This document shows, one piece after another, positions 25,901 through 40,900 of a DNA stretch of 64,000 nt. The stretch lies in NCBI RefSeq assembly GCF_026151205.1, contig NC_087076.1, forward strand, positions 18,965,919-19,029,918, in the 5' to 3' direction. The notes below the pieces were generated by a model, which was given only the letters and a program-made list of their open reading frames with translations, searched no databases and had not been told where the DNA came from. Source of the stretch: Bolinopsis microptera. Its lineage: Eukaryota > Ctenophora > Tentaculata > Lobata > Bolinopsidae. Made by a program: the position numbers and the translations under genes. The number at the start of each line of letters is the position of its first letter. Positions within the stretch are counted from its first letter, which is position 1.

Positions 25901-28900
25901 GCCGATCAGTTGGTGACCAGTCAACTGGCCATCTCCAATCTCAACCCCAGCGACGTTGGGAAATACCAGTGCTCGTACTTCTCTGATCTTGACAAACAAC
26001 GCAAGAAATCCCAAGAGATTACTCTTCATCTTTATGGTAGAGAAACTGAAATGTGAAATCTTCCCAATTTGATATGATCGATAATAATGATAATCGACTT
26101 CCAAAATCCAAGTTATTGAGGAATAAAAGATAGTTTCAAAACGTCATGAGAATGAAAAGCCGTGTCCACTTGACATTTCTATAACCATTCTCTTTCAGAT
26201 TTCCACATTTCTCCCAAATCACAAAACTACATTCTGGGTTCAGTGATCACCTTAACCTGCTCAGCTCCACAGTACCAAACTGAAGTTATTCCCGAAGCTT
26301 CCTGGCTTCACAACGGGGAACAATTTTTGAACAAATACACAAGCAAAGGTGAAACAATAACAGAGGGTTCTGCACGGTACAGACAATTCACGATCACCTG
26401 GACAGCAGATAGCTTGGATTACACTGGCCAGTACCAGTGTAACATGACCTACAATCCCCATACTATTGGACAGTTCGCCTTTGCTGGAGGTACTCTTATT
26501 GGGGGTATCAAAAATATCATTATGGTTGGAGTAACCGAGGTGTCCGTGAAGACATACGCTAGGAAGCTCCAGGAGGCTAAGCTCACCTGCAGGATCAAAG
26601 GAGACGCTCAGGCCACCTGGATTAGGTGGTACAAAAAGACCGGTGAAACAGACACTACAGTAGATAGCAAGCTTTACTCGACCAAATACTCTTCCACCAA
26701 GCTTGAAACAACGAGTACAGTAACTTGGAGCAGTGCTACAGAGGACTTGAGCGGTAATTACTTCTGCAAGGGGCTCTACAGTGCCGGTTATGTCACTTCT
26801 AAAGACATTGTACTTGAGTGAGTTTATTTGTTCGTTCTGTTTCATTCAAAAGTTTTTGAGTCAATACTGAGTTCTGACTGTTAAAAACAGATGATAATTT
26901 AAAAAATCTACTCAAACTGCCTGCTGACCTGTGAATTTCAAGCTTTTAGTACATTATTATTCGATGTATTATTCGATTGGATTTTCAAGATTTTCATGAC
27001 CATACACTGTATAGATCTGTTAAATATCTACTTCATCTCACCGCAGAGTGCTAGACGTTGGTGTCTTGTCAGCTCCAACTGATACTAATGTAAAGGCTGG
27101 TGCTGCGGCAACCTTCTCTTGTGATGTCACCAAAAACGCGGAGTTTGTTCCGACTGTGTCTTGGTTTAAGGATACCGACGTTGAGAATGTTTTGGTTGCG
27201 GAGGCCGAGAAAAGGACGATCACTGCTACTGAGAAAACTGATTCCACTCTCTCTGTGTTGGTTCTGTTGAAAGTTGAAGTCGCTGACAAAGGTGAAGGGT
27301 TGTTTTTTTTCGGATTTGGGATTTTTAAATGACACATACTATAAATACAGTATCTTTTGCAGTTAAAAAATAATAAGTAAAATTTAAATTTATCCGATAA
27401 CATAATCTGAATTCATAATCAGATATAGGAATAGGTAGGAATAATATGTATATAATATTTCGACAAAATGTCGTCTAAAGTTAGTAAGTAAATCAATTGA
27501 ATTTTACAGTATATTTTGACAGGACAGTACTATTGTGAAGCTCAGTACGCTGACGACGCTAAAACTAAAGTCACCAGCACAGAAGCTACACTTTTCGTCA
27601 GAAGTGAGAACTAAGATTGTTGTTTTGGGACCCTTCCTCTTTTTCTACCACTCAGATTTATTTCGAGGATACTAAAATGATACTAAAATGATACTTAAAG
27701 GGTTAAAATGGTTGATCTAAGAAATGTTAGATCTAAATGTTATGTTATAAATACATTATGTGCCCTGACAATTAACTTTGTTCAGCAATAACTGCGGGGC
27801 CAGTGGAGACCTGGGCTGGCTTTGGACAGTCAGTCACCTTCACATGCTCCACTGGTGGTGACAAACCCAACCAGATGAAGTGGTACAAGTTCGTTGATAA
27901 CAAGGACGATGTCATCACTACAGGTACATTTTATGTATTTGATTTTGTCTAACCCTTGGAGAATTCTAATGAAAGTTTAAGGAAATCATATAATTTTTCT
28001 AAACACAACATTTTGGCATCTGCCATTTGATTAAGATTATTTGCCAACATTATGAAGAAAGATCGTTTTGAGCAACTCTTATGTTTCCAGGGGGGAAGTT
28101 CGTCATATCTGACGGACTATACGACGAGGACAAACAAACTTTCTCATCTTTCTTGACTGTGAATGGCTTGACAGCGGATGCCGAGGGTGATGCCACTAAA
28201 GCAGCCGACAAATTGGAGGTTGATTAATGAATATTGATCGAGTAGTATAGAATTATCAAATGAAAAATAAATTGGGTCACTTTATCGCCACTTGCTCTTG
28301 CCGTTTATTCGAGGATTTTGAGTTTTCGTTACAGGTGAAAATACTATTCAGTATTCGGTAGCTTAGAAATTTATGCGAAGAAAAAAGGTAATCAATAAAT
28401 TTCACCAACTTCACTTCAAACACAGGTACCGTACAAATGCGGGGCACATTGGGAAACACCATTAATCGACATCATTGCTGACAAATCAGGATCACTCCAC
28501 GTCACCCGTTAGTCCAATTTAACTTATTTTTATATTTATTAATTTGATATTTATTTAATGTTTACTTATATTTCAATACATATAAACCCTCGAAAAGATG
28601 GGGTGATCAGAAGATGTGATGGCCCCGTCAAGTCTTGATGAAACTCAACATAGGTCACATAGGTCAGGTCAAATTATTGACATTACAACATCTAACATTC
28701 GATCAGGTGCCCACTTTTTGGAAACGTACGGTATACAAGGAGCAAAAAGCATTCTGCGATGTGAAGTTGATGCTGGAAGTGTGTCGGGCAACGCGGTAGA
28801 AAAAGTTACATTGTGAGTTTCATAGAATGTGGTCTGTTTTATTTTACATAGTGGCTGATTTCTGATATCAGTGAATTTTTACAATATTTTTTTTTTTTTT

Positions 28901-31900
28901 CTATACATTTTTTTGATATTTATATTTTCAGCAAGGATTTGAACGATCCAAACGACGAGAAAATAGGTGTAATAGACGGTGAAACGGAAACTTCTGCTGG
29001 CTTCAGCGAAGTCCATAAATACGAGGTTTGGAGATATTGCATGATATTCTTACCTCTAACATCCCCTGAAAACTACTATTACTTTGTAATAGTGCTTTTG
29101 TGATTTGTATTAAATAAAACGTCCTTGATCTGTTTTTCAACAATAAATTATTTCACTCAGATTGCCTCCACTTCGAAAGATAACTTTGGACGGTACACAT
29201 GTTCTGTAACGTTTCAGCAAGTGAAAACCTTGATCACCTCTGATGTCGGCCAATTTTCAGAAATTTGTAAGTTGATTATAGTTCTTTGAGTTTCTTCATA
29301 CACGTACGCCTGTTGCAAATATACTTCCACAATTCGAACTTTTTCATTCACTTATTGCCAACCCATTATCCGTTAACTGATATGATAATCGAGTAAATGT
29401 CTCAGCGTACAAGGTTCAGCCATCTGGAGGCACCTATTCTATTGGGGATACTATAACACTAATGGCGGCAGTAAGTTCACAAAGGAGATTTCAGTTTCAT
29501 CCTTCTTTTCTTACGAGATGCAACAACTCTAGTCATTATGAAAAGAATGCTGTGATTTGTAACCAGTAGATATTATCTGATTTTACACTGTATTTTACTG
29601 CCTACACGCTTAGGTCATTTTGTCAGGTGAGTATCTTCGCTTTTCAATAATTTCAGCATAGCAGTAATAGGTTAAAATTAAGCAATTTGAGCTCGACATA
29701 GCTAAGTCTATTTACTTCAGTTGACTAAAATTGGCTCTGTGAAAGATGACACGACTTGGATTACAGCTAAGGTGTCGGAGAAAGGAGGAGAGGAAATTGC
29801 AGCTAAAGTGACCACAACGCGCCAGGTACCATCACTGCCTCATCTTACTTTTTATCAAGTTTTCTGTGTCTATTTAGTCAAGTTATGTTCGATGTAGGGG
29901 TTATTTGATTCAATTTCTTATGAACGTATAAAGCAAATATATTACATGATTTTCTCAGTACGATATTGACGTTGAGTGGTCTATAACCGCGACCTATGCG
30001 GCTTCTGGCACCTACTCAATGGTGGTCACGTACGGCACATTCGGAGACATCGTATCTGAGAACATCACTATATCTGTTGTTGGTGAGTTTCAGGAGTGCA
30101 TGCACAAGGCAGACACATGGTTATACGGTGTTCTATAATTGACGAAAATTCAACACGCCGCAGCACTGCCTAACTCCTCTGATATAAATTATAAGGGAAA
30201 TTTTACTTCAAAACATTTTGAACTGGCTCTATGGATACATCTACATAACTGTGCACTACATAACTGTGCACTACATAACTGTGCACTACATAACTGTGCA
30301 CTACATAACTGTGCACTACATAACTGTGCACTATATAACTGTGTACTATATAACTGTGCACTACATAACTGTGCACTACATAACTGTGCACTATATAACT
30401 GTGCACTACATAACTGTGCACTACATAACTGTGCACTACATAACTGTGCACTACATAACTGTGCACTACATAACTGTGCACTACATAACTGTGCACTACA
30501 TAACTGTGCACTACATAACTGTGCACTATATAACTGTGCACTACATAACTGTGCACTACATAACTGTGCACTACATAACTGTGCACTACATAACTGTGCA
30601 CTACATAACTGTGCACTACATAACTGTGCACTACATAAATGTGCACTACATAAATGTGCACTACATAACTGTGCACTACATAACTGTGCACTACATAACT
30701 GTGCACTACCATCTCAGGTTGGGTTGCGGATGGTCAGCCCAAAAATAGTATCTCCTTCATCAACTCAGGAGCAGCCTTCACCTGTAAATCACAGGGAGTA
30801 GGCTCTGCTAAATACGACTGGATAGCAAACGGGCAGGGAGTAGCAGATGATGACAACTACAAGATTGTGAGTTAGAAAAACATTTGTAGCACATAGTGCA
30901 CATCAAGTTTTATACTTTATGGATTCCTCAAAAATGAACCTCGGGTTGTTTTTATTTCATCCAATCCTGCCTGTAGGTGTACATGCCAATATACAATAAA
31001 ACCCCGAACGCGGCTAATTTTAATTCCCGCAAACTCTGCACCCTCTGCAGTAAAGCGGGGTTTAAGTGTATTTCTGAACGAAATGTTTTTAGGTGACTCA
31101 AGAGGCAGATAGTGATGGAGTGACAGTGTCGACACTTACTCTGAACAATATAAAGTCCACCATGGAGGGTTCCTACCAGTGTAAACCGCAATATGGTTCC
31201 TTTGAGTTGAGCGGTGTGCCCGGCAATCTAACTGTCCTCAGTAAGACACTTTTAATCGCTTTAAATATTTCAACACCAATCTGTCAGTCGTAAATGAGAT
31301 TCTATTAAACTGCAAAAGTGACGGTCAAGTCGAAGTCTTGGTGATCTCGATATTTATTATTTAACATCATACAGCAAGTGGTTTAACAAAACGATTATAA
31401 TAATTACACATGAGCTAACCGTGTTCCCCAATCCCCAGAGTTTGAAGATCAGCTCAAGTTCACTAAGATAGTATATGATACTAAGCTCGAGCTGATGTGT
31501 TCCATTCAAAAGAGGTTCAACCCGGCAGTAAAGTTAAAGTTCCTTTCAACGGACACAAAAGCGGTCACTTACCCAGGTAATACTGATCTCTGAAATACAA
31601 GTGAATATGGGGGTGTCTACTGTCAGTCCCTGGATTCTGGAAAGTGTTGTTATTAAAATTTCCGTTTTCATTTCAACCTAATACATATTCTGCTTCTCAC
31701 TGAGCCGTCTCCAGAAAATAAACTCGTTAATCAGTAATCATCAGGATACGACTCCAGAATTATTCGTTGTTTAGAACAATATTAATTTTGCACTCTTTAT
31801 GTTATCTTAACTGATTTTTTGATTTAATCTACCAAATTTGTTGTCTTGGAAACTCTCTGAGCAGAATCATTTCAGCTTTTACTGAAACAAAAGAAGGCAA

Positions 31901-34900
31901 GAAAGATGAACTGACAGTGACACAATATAATTATGTTGTCGAGAAAGCACAGCTGGGGAACGCCGGAAAGTATCAATGTATCGGAACCTACGAGGAAAAG
32001 GAAGGAGCGTTATCAGCCGGACAGACCGTGTCTCACGATGAGTCCGTTGTTATCCTTGGTGAGCCTTTCATATGAATATTTGATAACTGAAATCTTCATT
32101 ATATCCTCCACTTTTATTCATTTCGTCGAGCATTTGTATGATCTCCGAAGTGCGACGACATGCCGATAAAGGAGCCACAACTACGAGCGCAGTTTGATAA
32201 TTGTTGAATACTATTTCTCATGATGATTAAATTCAGGTCTGCTACAACAGCCTACATCACAACACGTTGGGGTAGGAGAAGATGTCACCATCACTGCGGT
32301 CTACAAGGGAGACGCCCCCGCCCAAATCGTCACCTGGCAGAGTCGTACTCCTAAAACCACCACCGTTGAAGCCTCCGACTGGAAGGATCTGGCTATAGAT
32401 AATTTTAAGCTCACCACTAGCGCTATACAATACGACACAGACGAAAAGACCAGTGCTTCGACTCTAGTCGTGAATGATGTGAACAGTGACGATGAGAAGG
32501 ACTATAGGGCTGTAGGGATTTATAGGACTGGTGATATTGCTTTCGAGGTTGAAACCAACCCTATCAACATCATTATCAAATGTAAGTATACCCTCTTATT
32601 GGGTGAATTAGTTTAACTTTTCTGTTTTTGAGCAACTCTAAAAACTGAGTACTGTCTGGAACTTGTAACAGGTGCTTTTAGGAAGGGTAATACAGAATAA
32701 ATGAGAGAAAACTGACGTCTGAAATTCTCGAGATTTAACATAATCGTTGGGTATTTCATCATAATGTTTAAACTTTCACAAAAATGTTGAAAACATACCG
32801 TAATCTTCAGACGAAAGGTTAGCATCAGTATTTGGTCTGAAAGGACAAACCTCGTTACTAACCTGCTCCTACGATGGTGCTGAGACCCCCACAAAAATGG
32901 AGTTTTTCTCTGGGGACGCGTCCACGGAGGGTGACCCTTGGAGTAAGGTTTCAGGAGATCGGTTCACAGCCAGCGCCATTAAAAAGGAGGGCACTGGAAG
33001 CTCAAGATCCATTCTGAGCATTGCTGGTACAGCATAATTTTATAGCTTATTTTTAATATCATCTCAGTAGACTTGCTCTCTCACCGAAGGAAATTAAAAA
33101 TGAACAACTGTCACATTTAAGAACTATAATCTTATTTTTTAAATAATCACATGATAACTACAGAGACGACAGTGTCTGATGAGAAGGACTATATTTGTCG
33201 TGTAACTTACACCAAAACGAACCCTACCACTGGCTCCAGCGAGACAGTGTTACAAACTGACGTTGCTACAGTTTACGTTATCCGTTAGTTATCCAGTTAT
33301 TTTGACTTTTTTAATCGTTATTTTACACCCTTTTTGTGCTTTTTGAGCTGGAATTATGGTACAATGACTATTTTGAGGGATGTTCTACGGATCAAAACGT
33401 TTTTCTTTACTATCGAAAATCCAAACAATAAAAATATAAATCTTTGTTCTTCAGAGAGATTGGCAAGTCCGACGAGTAGTTTCTTCAAAGAGGAAAACGA
33501 TGCCACAATATCCTGTAAATTCAAGGGAAACAACAAGGCAACCTTAGTTAACTGGTACAAGTCGGAGGACCAAGGGAAATCTTATAAACTGTTCAATGGA
33601 GAATCTGGCAGGTACGTGAGATCGGGAGATAAGTTCAACGTTAATTTCGTGGGATTCATTCTACCCTAATTCTACTTTTAATACTCCGATATTTATTACA
33701 AACTCCAATACCCCAAACTTTAATCTTCACAGGGTGTCTCTGAGCGATGTTAATTACGACCCTCCCGCGCTCACATCCCTCTCAACCGTTGAATTTTTAA
33801 GACTTATAGCGGACGACACAGGCTTTTACAAGTGCCAAGTCACGTACGTCTACCAGAACGGGACAGCAACCTACTCCACCAACTTTGACTCGGAGATCGG
33901 AGAACTGTACATTGTGAGCTTCCAGATGGATCTGTTGACTAGCTCTTACAATGGGGAGGGATCAGCAGTGACACTCAGTGTTATCACCAAGGGTCCTAAT
34001 GAGCCAAAATCCGTCGCCTGGTCTTTTAGAAAGGGTATGAGCATGATACTTCTTAACATTTTATATCATTTGTTTCTTGACATTTTAGTCGAATGTCAAC
34101 ACTATTATTTACTAAATTTTGAAAATATAAGACTAGATATAGGCATTGAATATAATAAACATACATACATATACCAAATTGAACAAATAAACTTCCAATT
34201 GCAAATGAGTACATTTATCAAAAAATATCATTGTTAATTTCCAGACGAAGGAACGAAAGAAGAGGAAAAGAAAGACGGTGTTGCTATAACTGATGGGGTC
34301 GGTGGGATCACAATCAAGGACAGCTACAGTGAAGCGACGCTTGAAGCGTTCAGCACTGTAACCATAACTAACGCTGGCAAGGACAATAGAGGGGAGTATT
34401 ATGTAGAGGTGGAGTATTCGCAGGGAGAGGAGAACAAGGAGCTCACTTCCAAGGAGACTTATGTCGATGTTATTGGTGAGAAATGTTTATTTCTGGCTAC
34501 TTTCTGGTAACTTTGTACGAAAACATTTCTAAACAATTAGCTGTGTCAAAGTGGTTCTGCCTCTGAAAGAGGCACCTACAAGTCAGGTCAAATTAAAACT
34601 GACAAAACAATATTTCTGTAAACACAGCACCCTCCGTTATCAGCTGATCATATTTATTAACTCACCCTCCACAGGCACGTTCATGAACATATCCAACTCT
34701 GTTGTAATTGAAAACGCTGGTGCTTCGGAGACTATCACGTGTCAGTTTAAGAGTGGTAAAACTCCGGTCGTTTCACTGGAAAAGAGAACCTCCGATGGCA
34801 CATGGGTTGACGTAGCTGGTGCTGGAATTGGGGTGAGATAATTAGTTACAAACAGGAAATTGTCGCACAACATTCTGGATATCCAGTAGCAATCCACTGC

Positions 34901-37900
34901 AAATATCCAGATATTCCTTTACGTTATGTAATTCAGCTGAGGGCATTGATATTATATAGCAATCTAATCTCCATTCATCTTTTCAGGAGTGTAAGGAGCC
35001 GACCCTGGGAGAAGGAGAAACCAAGGAGGCGTTAGTTCACACCTGTTTAAAGACCATAACACGTATCACAGCACACACTGGCGAGTACAGGTGCCTAGCT
35101 ACCTACGAAACTCAATACAAGTTCAGATCAAAGGAGACAAAAAGTCTAGAAGTTGTGACCTTGACAACCTTGTCAGGAAATGCTTACTTCCTCGACGGGC
35201 AAGAGCGAACACTGACCGCCACCGTTGAAACACCTAGCTTCCCTAAAGAATCTTACTTCAATCTTATCACGTGGGTGTTTGTTTGGAATTTGTATCGTTA
35301 TTACCTAAAAATAATCCAACAAACTTATACTTTTCTGCTACTCGGTTCCTTTATTCGGTCAATCATAAATCAAGGCCGTAGCAAAGGCCTACACAGTTCA
35401 ATCAATATTTTGATTTTAGCCTGCCAGGTATAGCAATTGGCAAAAGTGAGTGATAGGGATGATCATCCATCATTTATGGCTTTCCGATTATAACAATACA
35501 CGTCATGTAATAAACCAAACCAAACCAGGCCGAAATCGGGAGAAGCTGAGGCAATTGTGGAGAAGCTGGCAGTGGTGGCTGTATTTGGATCAAATAACGT
35601 AAAGTTGACGTTGAAGAAGCAGTTTGTGGCCGCTGACAACACCAAAACGGGTCATTTTGTTGTGGATCTGGACACAGTAAAGTTACAATCAGTTGCAATA
35701 CAGTTCGTCGAATTGAAAGGTCTGATATATGTTGTGAAATGTTAAGATTCCTAAACCTTAGCTTTTACACACTCGGTCGTTTCAGCCACACCGTTACGTA
35801 AACTCTTCTCCAATTCTTAAAACTTCAGAATACGTATCATTCTTATTGAAGTATTAACTCTGCATCTTCCCAGACGCAATAACAGCAATAATAACGGACC
35901 CAACCGACACGTCGGGACTTGGCAGGGGTGCAAAGCTGACGATGACTTGTGAGACCAAGTCAAGTGACGACATGGATGTTACCGAGCGACCTACGATCGC
36001 TTGGTCCCTGGATGGAGCCGGGTTGTTACCCGCCACCACCGTTACCAGCACAAGAGCTGACGGCAGTGAGTTTACATTATTGCTTCACAATATTTAAGAA
36101 TTAAGCTGTAACAGTGGAAATAATTGTTGGTCCTGCGTTTTAAATGTGCACCAGTTCACTCCGAAATTTTTCCAGAGCAGAAGTCCGTAGTGACTATGGC
36201 GGAAATGAGCCCTGCTGAGAGTGGGTCCTACGTTTGCACTGCTGTGTATCCCAATGTTGGCAGGTCTGTGCTTTGTTCGAGTACGCATATCTTGACGTAT
36301 TACTGTCACTGTGATATTATGTGTTTATTAATGTTTCCCTTTTTGTTCGGTTTCCTTCTATATTTATGATTCCTTTTCTGTGGATATTTTTCAGCACTCA
36401 CATATCTTCACCCTGCCCTCCCTTTCAGTGTGACAACAGCAGCAACACTCAATCTAGCGGGCATTGTCTCCGCTCCACCAACTGTATGGGTCACAATAGG
36501 TAACAAGGCGGAAGTAAAGTTCAGTGTGTTGGAAGCGTCAACACGGCCCACGATCAGGTGACCTTCTTGGAAGGAGGCTGGACAGGCAAGCTCAATGATT
36601 ACAAGAACAGCGATAAGATAACACTAGTCACGGACCCTGAGACTGCAGAAGATCAGAAGAAGTTACCGGCACTGCATACTGTCACGGTGACTCTGTCTGG
36701 GGTGGATGCTGCAATTGATGGCTTGTCTGTAACATGTTATGTTCAGAATAAAGAGACCAGTTTGAAACTGGATTGGATTACAACCACGTTCAAAACGATA
36801 TGTATGTTAATGACGTTATCTCGTTTTATTGTCAGTTCTCCTGTCAGCTCTTAGATAATATAGAAGTTTCATTTACAAATAGTTAGTGTTAGAAATGACC
36901 AAAATAGAACAGATTATACATAAACAATATCATTAGATTGATTACAACTACAGGGTCGGCCGCCGGACGTTCAATCATTAATGACGTTATCTTTCAGCAA
37001 TGAACGCGATGAACCCTAAAGGTTCGATAACGACCTACGCGGGAGATTCACAGACCTTTTCTTGCTCCGTCAATGGACCACCCCCTACAACCTTTGAATG
37101 GTAATTTCTCTTATAATTCTCTTATAACTATTATAATATAATATTTTTCTTTCTTTGTGATCGTGCAACCAATATTTATTACATAATATCATCGTGTAAC
37201 ACTTGTTTTATTTCACAGGGAGTACACAGTCGGGGACGTGAAAACGAAGCTCACGAACTCCACAACTGTTGGAACTGATTCAACAGTCATGTTATCCAGT
37301 ATCACAGAGACCACTAAAGTAAACTGCTACGCGTCGTACAGCTACAGTCCTACAGCTTCAGCTCTGAGTGTCACCTATCAAGGGGACCTCCATTATATCC
37401 TCCGACACTGATAAGGCGACCATGCAAGTTAAGAAAGGTTTGTGATCAACATTGTTGATGGTTTCTCGAAACATTTAACTTGTGTAATATAAAAATATCC
37501 TCCTTTTATTGTCAGGAACACCAAACTCCGCGACAAAAATCATTAAATGAGTAAATTAAGAGTAAATAATCAGGTTTACCCGAGATGTATGTCAACCCGC
37601 CTCAAACTGTGTTCTGGGACGGTCAGACCGGTGTCACGATAAAGTGTAACACTTCCGAGGAAACGCTAACATCTCTGAGCTTACAGAAGAAGACGGAGAT
37701 ACCTAACACAGTACAAACCGGTACTGTCGAGGTAAAATTTAGTAGAATTATTTGCTTTAACTAGTTCTAAATAAAAGTAATCTAGTTAACTAGTTCTAAA
37801 TGTTCTCAGATACTTAGAGCCGGTAGATTGGTAACCCTGATAACTTTACCAGGTGACTATTGCTAAAGTGGACTTTAATTCTGCTGGAACATACAAATGT

Positions 37901-40900
37901 ACCCTTTTACTGGCAGAGGACAGTGATGTTACAAAATCAAACTCGTTCTCCACCTCTGTTAATATCACTGTTAATCGTGAGTATTCACATTCTTGTTATA
38001 TTTCACATTTTTATTGCACTGCAATCAGCTGTGATGTATAATTATATCACATGTTCCCTCAAAAATATAATCAAATTCTTCCTCAATTTCCTATTCAATT
38101 CCCCTTACAAAATTACTTCTCTCAGCACAATGTGATACAACAGAAATAGTTGCAAAGCAGAGAGATCCTAAGTACAGTTTCACATTCGCTGCGACAACGT
38201 ACCCTCTGACTGTGACTGTAGCGTGTGCCAAGGGGTACGAGTATATCAGTCAGAGTCCCGCCAAGATCACGTGCCAGACCACGGGAATATGGGACAACGT
38301 AGGCCCCAATAACCCAGACGGTTCCATCGGGGAGTGCGTCAGTGAGTGTAGTCTTGGTTTAGTTAGACTTACTTTAGTATTCGCAACTGAAGGCCATTAA
38401 CGCATGTTATTTGAAGGTTTCTGAAAGAACAAATTGCTTGTTTCTACAACACCCTCCAGTTAATTTTCTTTGGTTGGAATTATTGGTGATGTTGCTGTGT
38501 CTCGACGATTGAGCTGATTCAAAATATATTTCTCTGTCGGCTAATGTAGCATTTTCAGAGCAAGATACACCGTCTAATGTGAAGTTTGACATTGTTCTCA
38601 AGACTGAGCTAGTTTGTAACAGCGTAGAAAGCCAGGTACTGATCACGTTACTTAACTCATAAAGTTTTTAGCATTGATTTAGAGTCTCCTGACCGATAGT
38701 CGATCAATGACTACACAGTTTATAAACCCCTCCGGGTTAGAATAAGATTCTGATAATCCCGGCTCCCGCTAAATAGATTCTGATAATCCCGGCTCCCGCT
38801 GTTAGTTTTTTCCCGCTGAATAAATAACCCCGGCACAGCTCCTATAATCCCGCCCCGCTAATTTGGCTCAACAAGATTTGTTTTGTTTTGATATTCCATG
38901 AGAATTTCAACCGCGCACTGTCACGTGTTTTGATGACGTGTATCACGTGACTAACTACTACGACGCGCATTGGTAAAAAATGTCACGTGACCTATTGGCT
39001 TGACGTAAGAACTATAAATACACTTGATCTACGTATCGGTCTAATTGCAGGCGCTGGCAAAACTCCAGTACACTGCTTACATTACTAATACTCTTACATT
39101 AATTGGACCAGTTCCAGAACTTGTCTCGACGGTTACATTTGATTTTGTCCGGTTAATTTTGTCGTGTTTGATACATGATATAAGCCATGTATCAGTATGA
39201 TAGTCGTCTACTTTGATGAACTTCATCATCATGACACGATATCATTATTAGCTCCACCTTTTATCGCTTGCCAGGCTTAACTCGACGCCCCTTATCGATA
39301 TTCATTCTACGTTCTGACTGAGGAATAATGTTTAGATATAACGCCAATTTCAAATGTCATAGTACCTTAGTTGTATTTATTTGGTAGTCCCCAATTCCAT
39401 TTCATATTTTCCATACTGATCATGATCTCATATAGCTAGAATTAAGAGTAAAATGTCAAATTTGTTGGTCCTAGCACTAACCCGGAGGGGTTTATAACAC
39501 ATAACACCGGCACGCTTAAGTTATATTAAAATAACCCCTCGTGCTAAAGCACGTCGGGGTTATTTTCATAATAATCCCTCGTGCTTCGCACTCGAAATTA
39601 TTATAAATTTTTCCCGCGCGTCGCGGGAAAAATTAAAATATAATCCCTGCGCATGCCGGGGTTATGTGTGTTATAGCCTCTCTACATACATTTTAAAAAC
39701 ACACAATATAACCGTATTACTAGTTGACAATGCTGTAGAATGCTTATCCACACTCCACATACCATAGTTACCATAGTTACCATAGTTACCATAGTTACCA
39801 TAGTTACCATAGTTACCATAGTTACCATAGTTACCATAGTTACCATAGTCACCATAGTTACCATAGTTACCATAGTTACCATAGTTACCATAGTTACCAC
39901 ACTCCACATACCATAGTTACCACAGTCCACCTGATTTGTCTGTCTCCAGGAAGTTCACGTGAACAACATGAAGAATGCTCTGTCCGCCCTGCTCTCCTCA
40001 GCCTGCCCGAAGTGTCAGTACGACTTTATCATCGCTACTCCCACTACTGCTGAATCCTGTGACATTAACATAGAGGTACTGTCCCAGTTTTGTGGAATCC
40101 TGCATCCACTAAGTTTAAAATTTCGTACAAGTCTAGTGGCGGTACCTCCCCCAAAATGGTCTTATGCCCAAAAAAAAGCTTTGGTCGTTTAGACATTTTA
40201 TCTTTGGAGTTTGGTACCATGAATGTTTCTGGATGTAGGTATAGAAGCAGAGTGAAAGATGCTTATAATGAAAATAGGGAAATTTCGAATACCCACTGTC
40301 ATTTTTGTTCGAGAAAGTCCTGATAATCATGTTGTTGTTTTATATGGTGTCATTTATCGATCTTAAATGTGCAGGTCAAAGTCCCGACTGCTGAATATCC
40401 CACCGATTATGATACGAAAGCTGCTGAATTCAAAAAAATGATCGAAGACGTAAGTTTTATAATGTCGTAGATTATCTTAATACTTAAGCGTTTAAAGTAT
40501 TATATTGATACAACTAATTATATACTTCTTAATATTTAGCTAACATTAGCTTTAATGCTCTAGACTGTGGCCATGAATAACCATAGATCCCAAAAAGTAT
40601 CATTTCATCACAACTTCTCCTCTTATTTCAGAAGTTCAAGCCTGTCTCGCGAAGAAAGAGAGAAGAGACAGTGGACTGGAAGGTAAAGGAGGTCTCTGAT
40701 AAAGGTGTGGAGAACATCTGCCCAGCTGGGTACGGGACTAGTACCGCTGACAACACTAAATGTGGTACGTACTCCTAGAGCTGTGCAACTTCAAGTCTCT
40801 CCCGTATATAATATTTATTATATACTCTTCCGGCCATAAAAAATCTAAAGCCTATTTATAGGCTTTAGATTGTAAATCAAAATTCTAAAATGACAATAAT

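Noticed and set aside
26261-26845. 194-codon minus-strand ORF
   Set aside because: It is the antisense shadow of the exon with Ig 14 and 15, whose sense frame has perfect Ig signatures.
30139-30801. Long ORFs of HNCAL, VVHSY and ITVHY repeats on both strands
   Set aside because: They are produced by the 15-bp minisatellite, whose length is a multiple of three and which lacks stops in several frames. The array lies between a clear donor (30083) and acceptor (30717).
39671-39930. Minus-strand GNY- and TMV-repeat ORFs
   Set aside because: Generated by the 9-bp CCATAGTTA minisatellite in an intron; no start context or homology.
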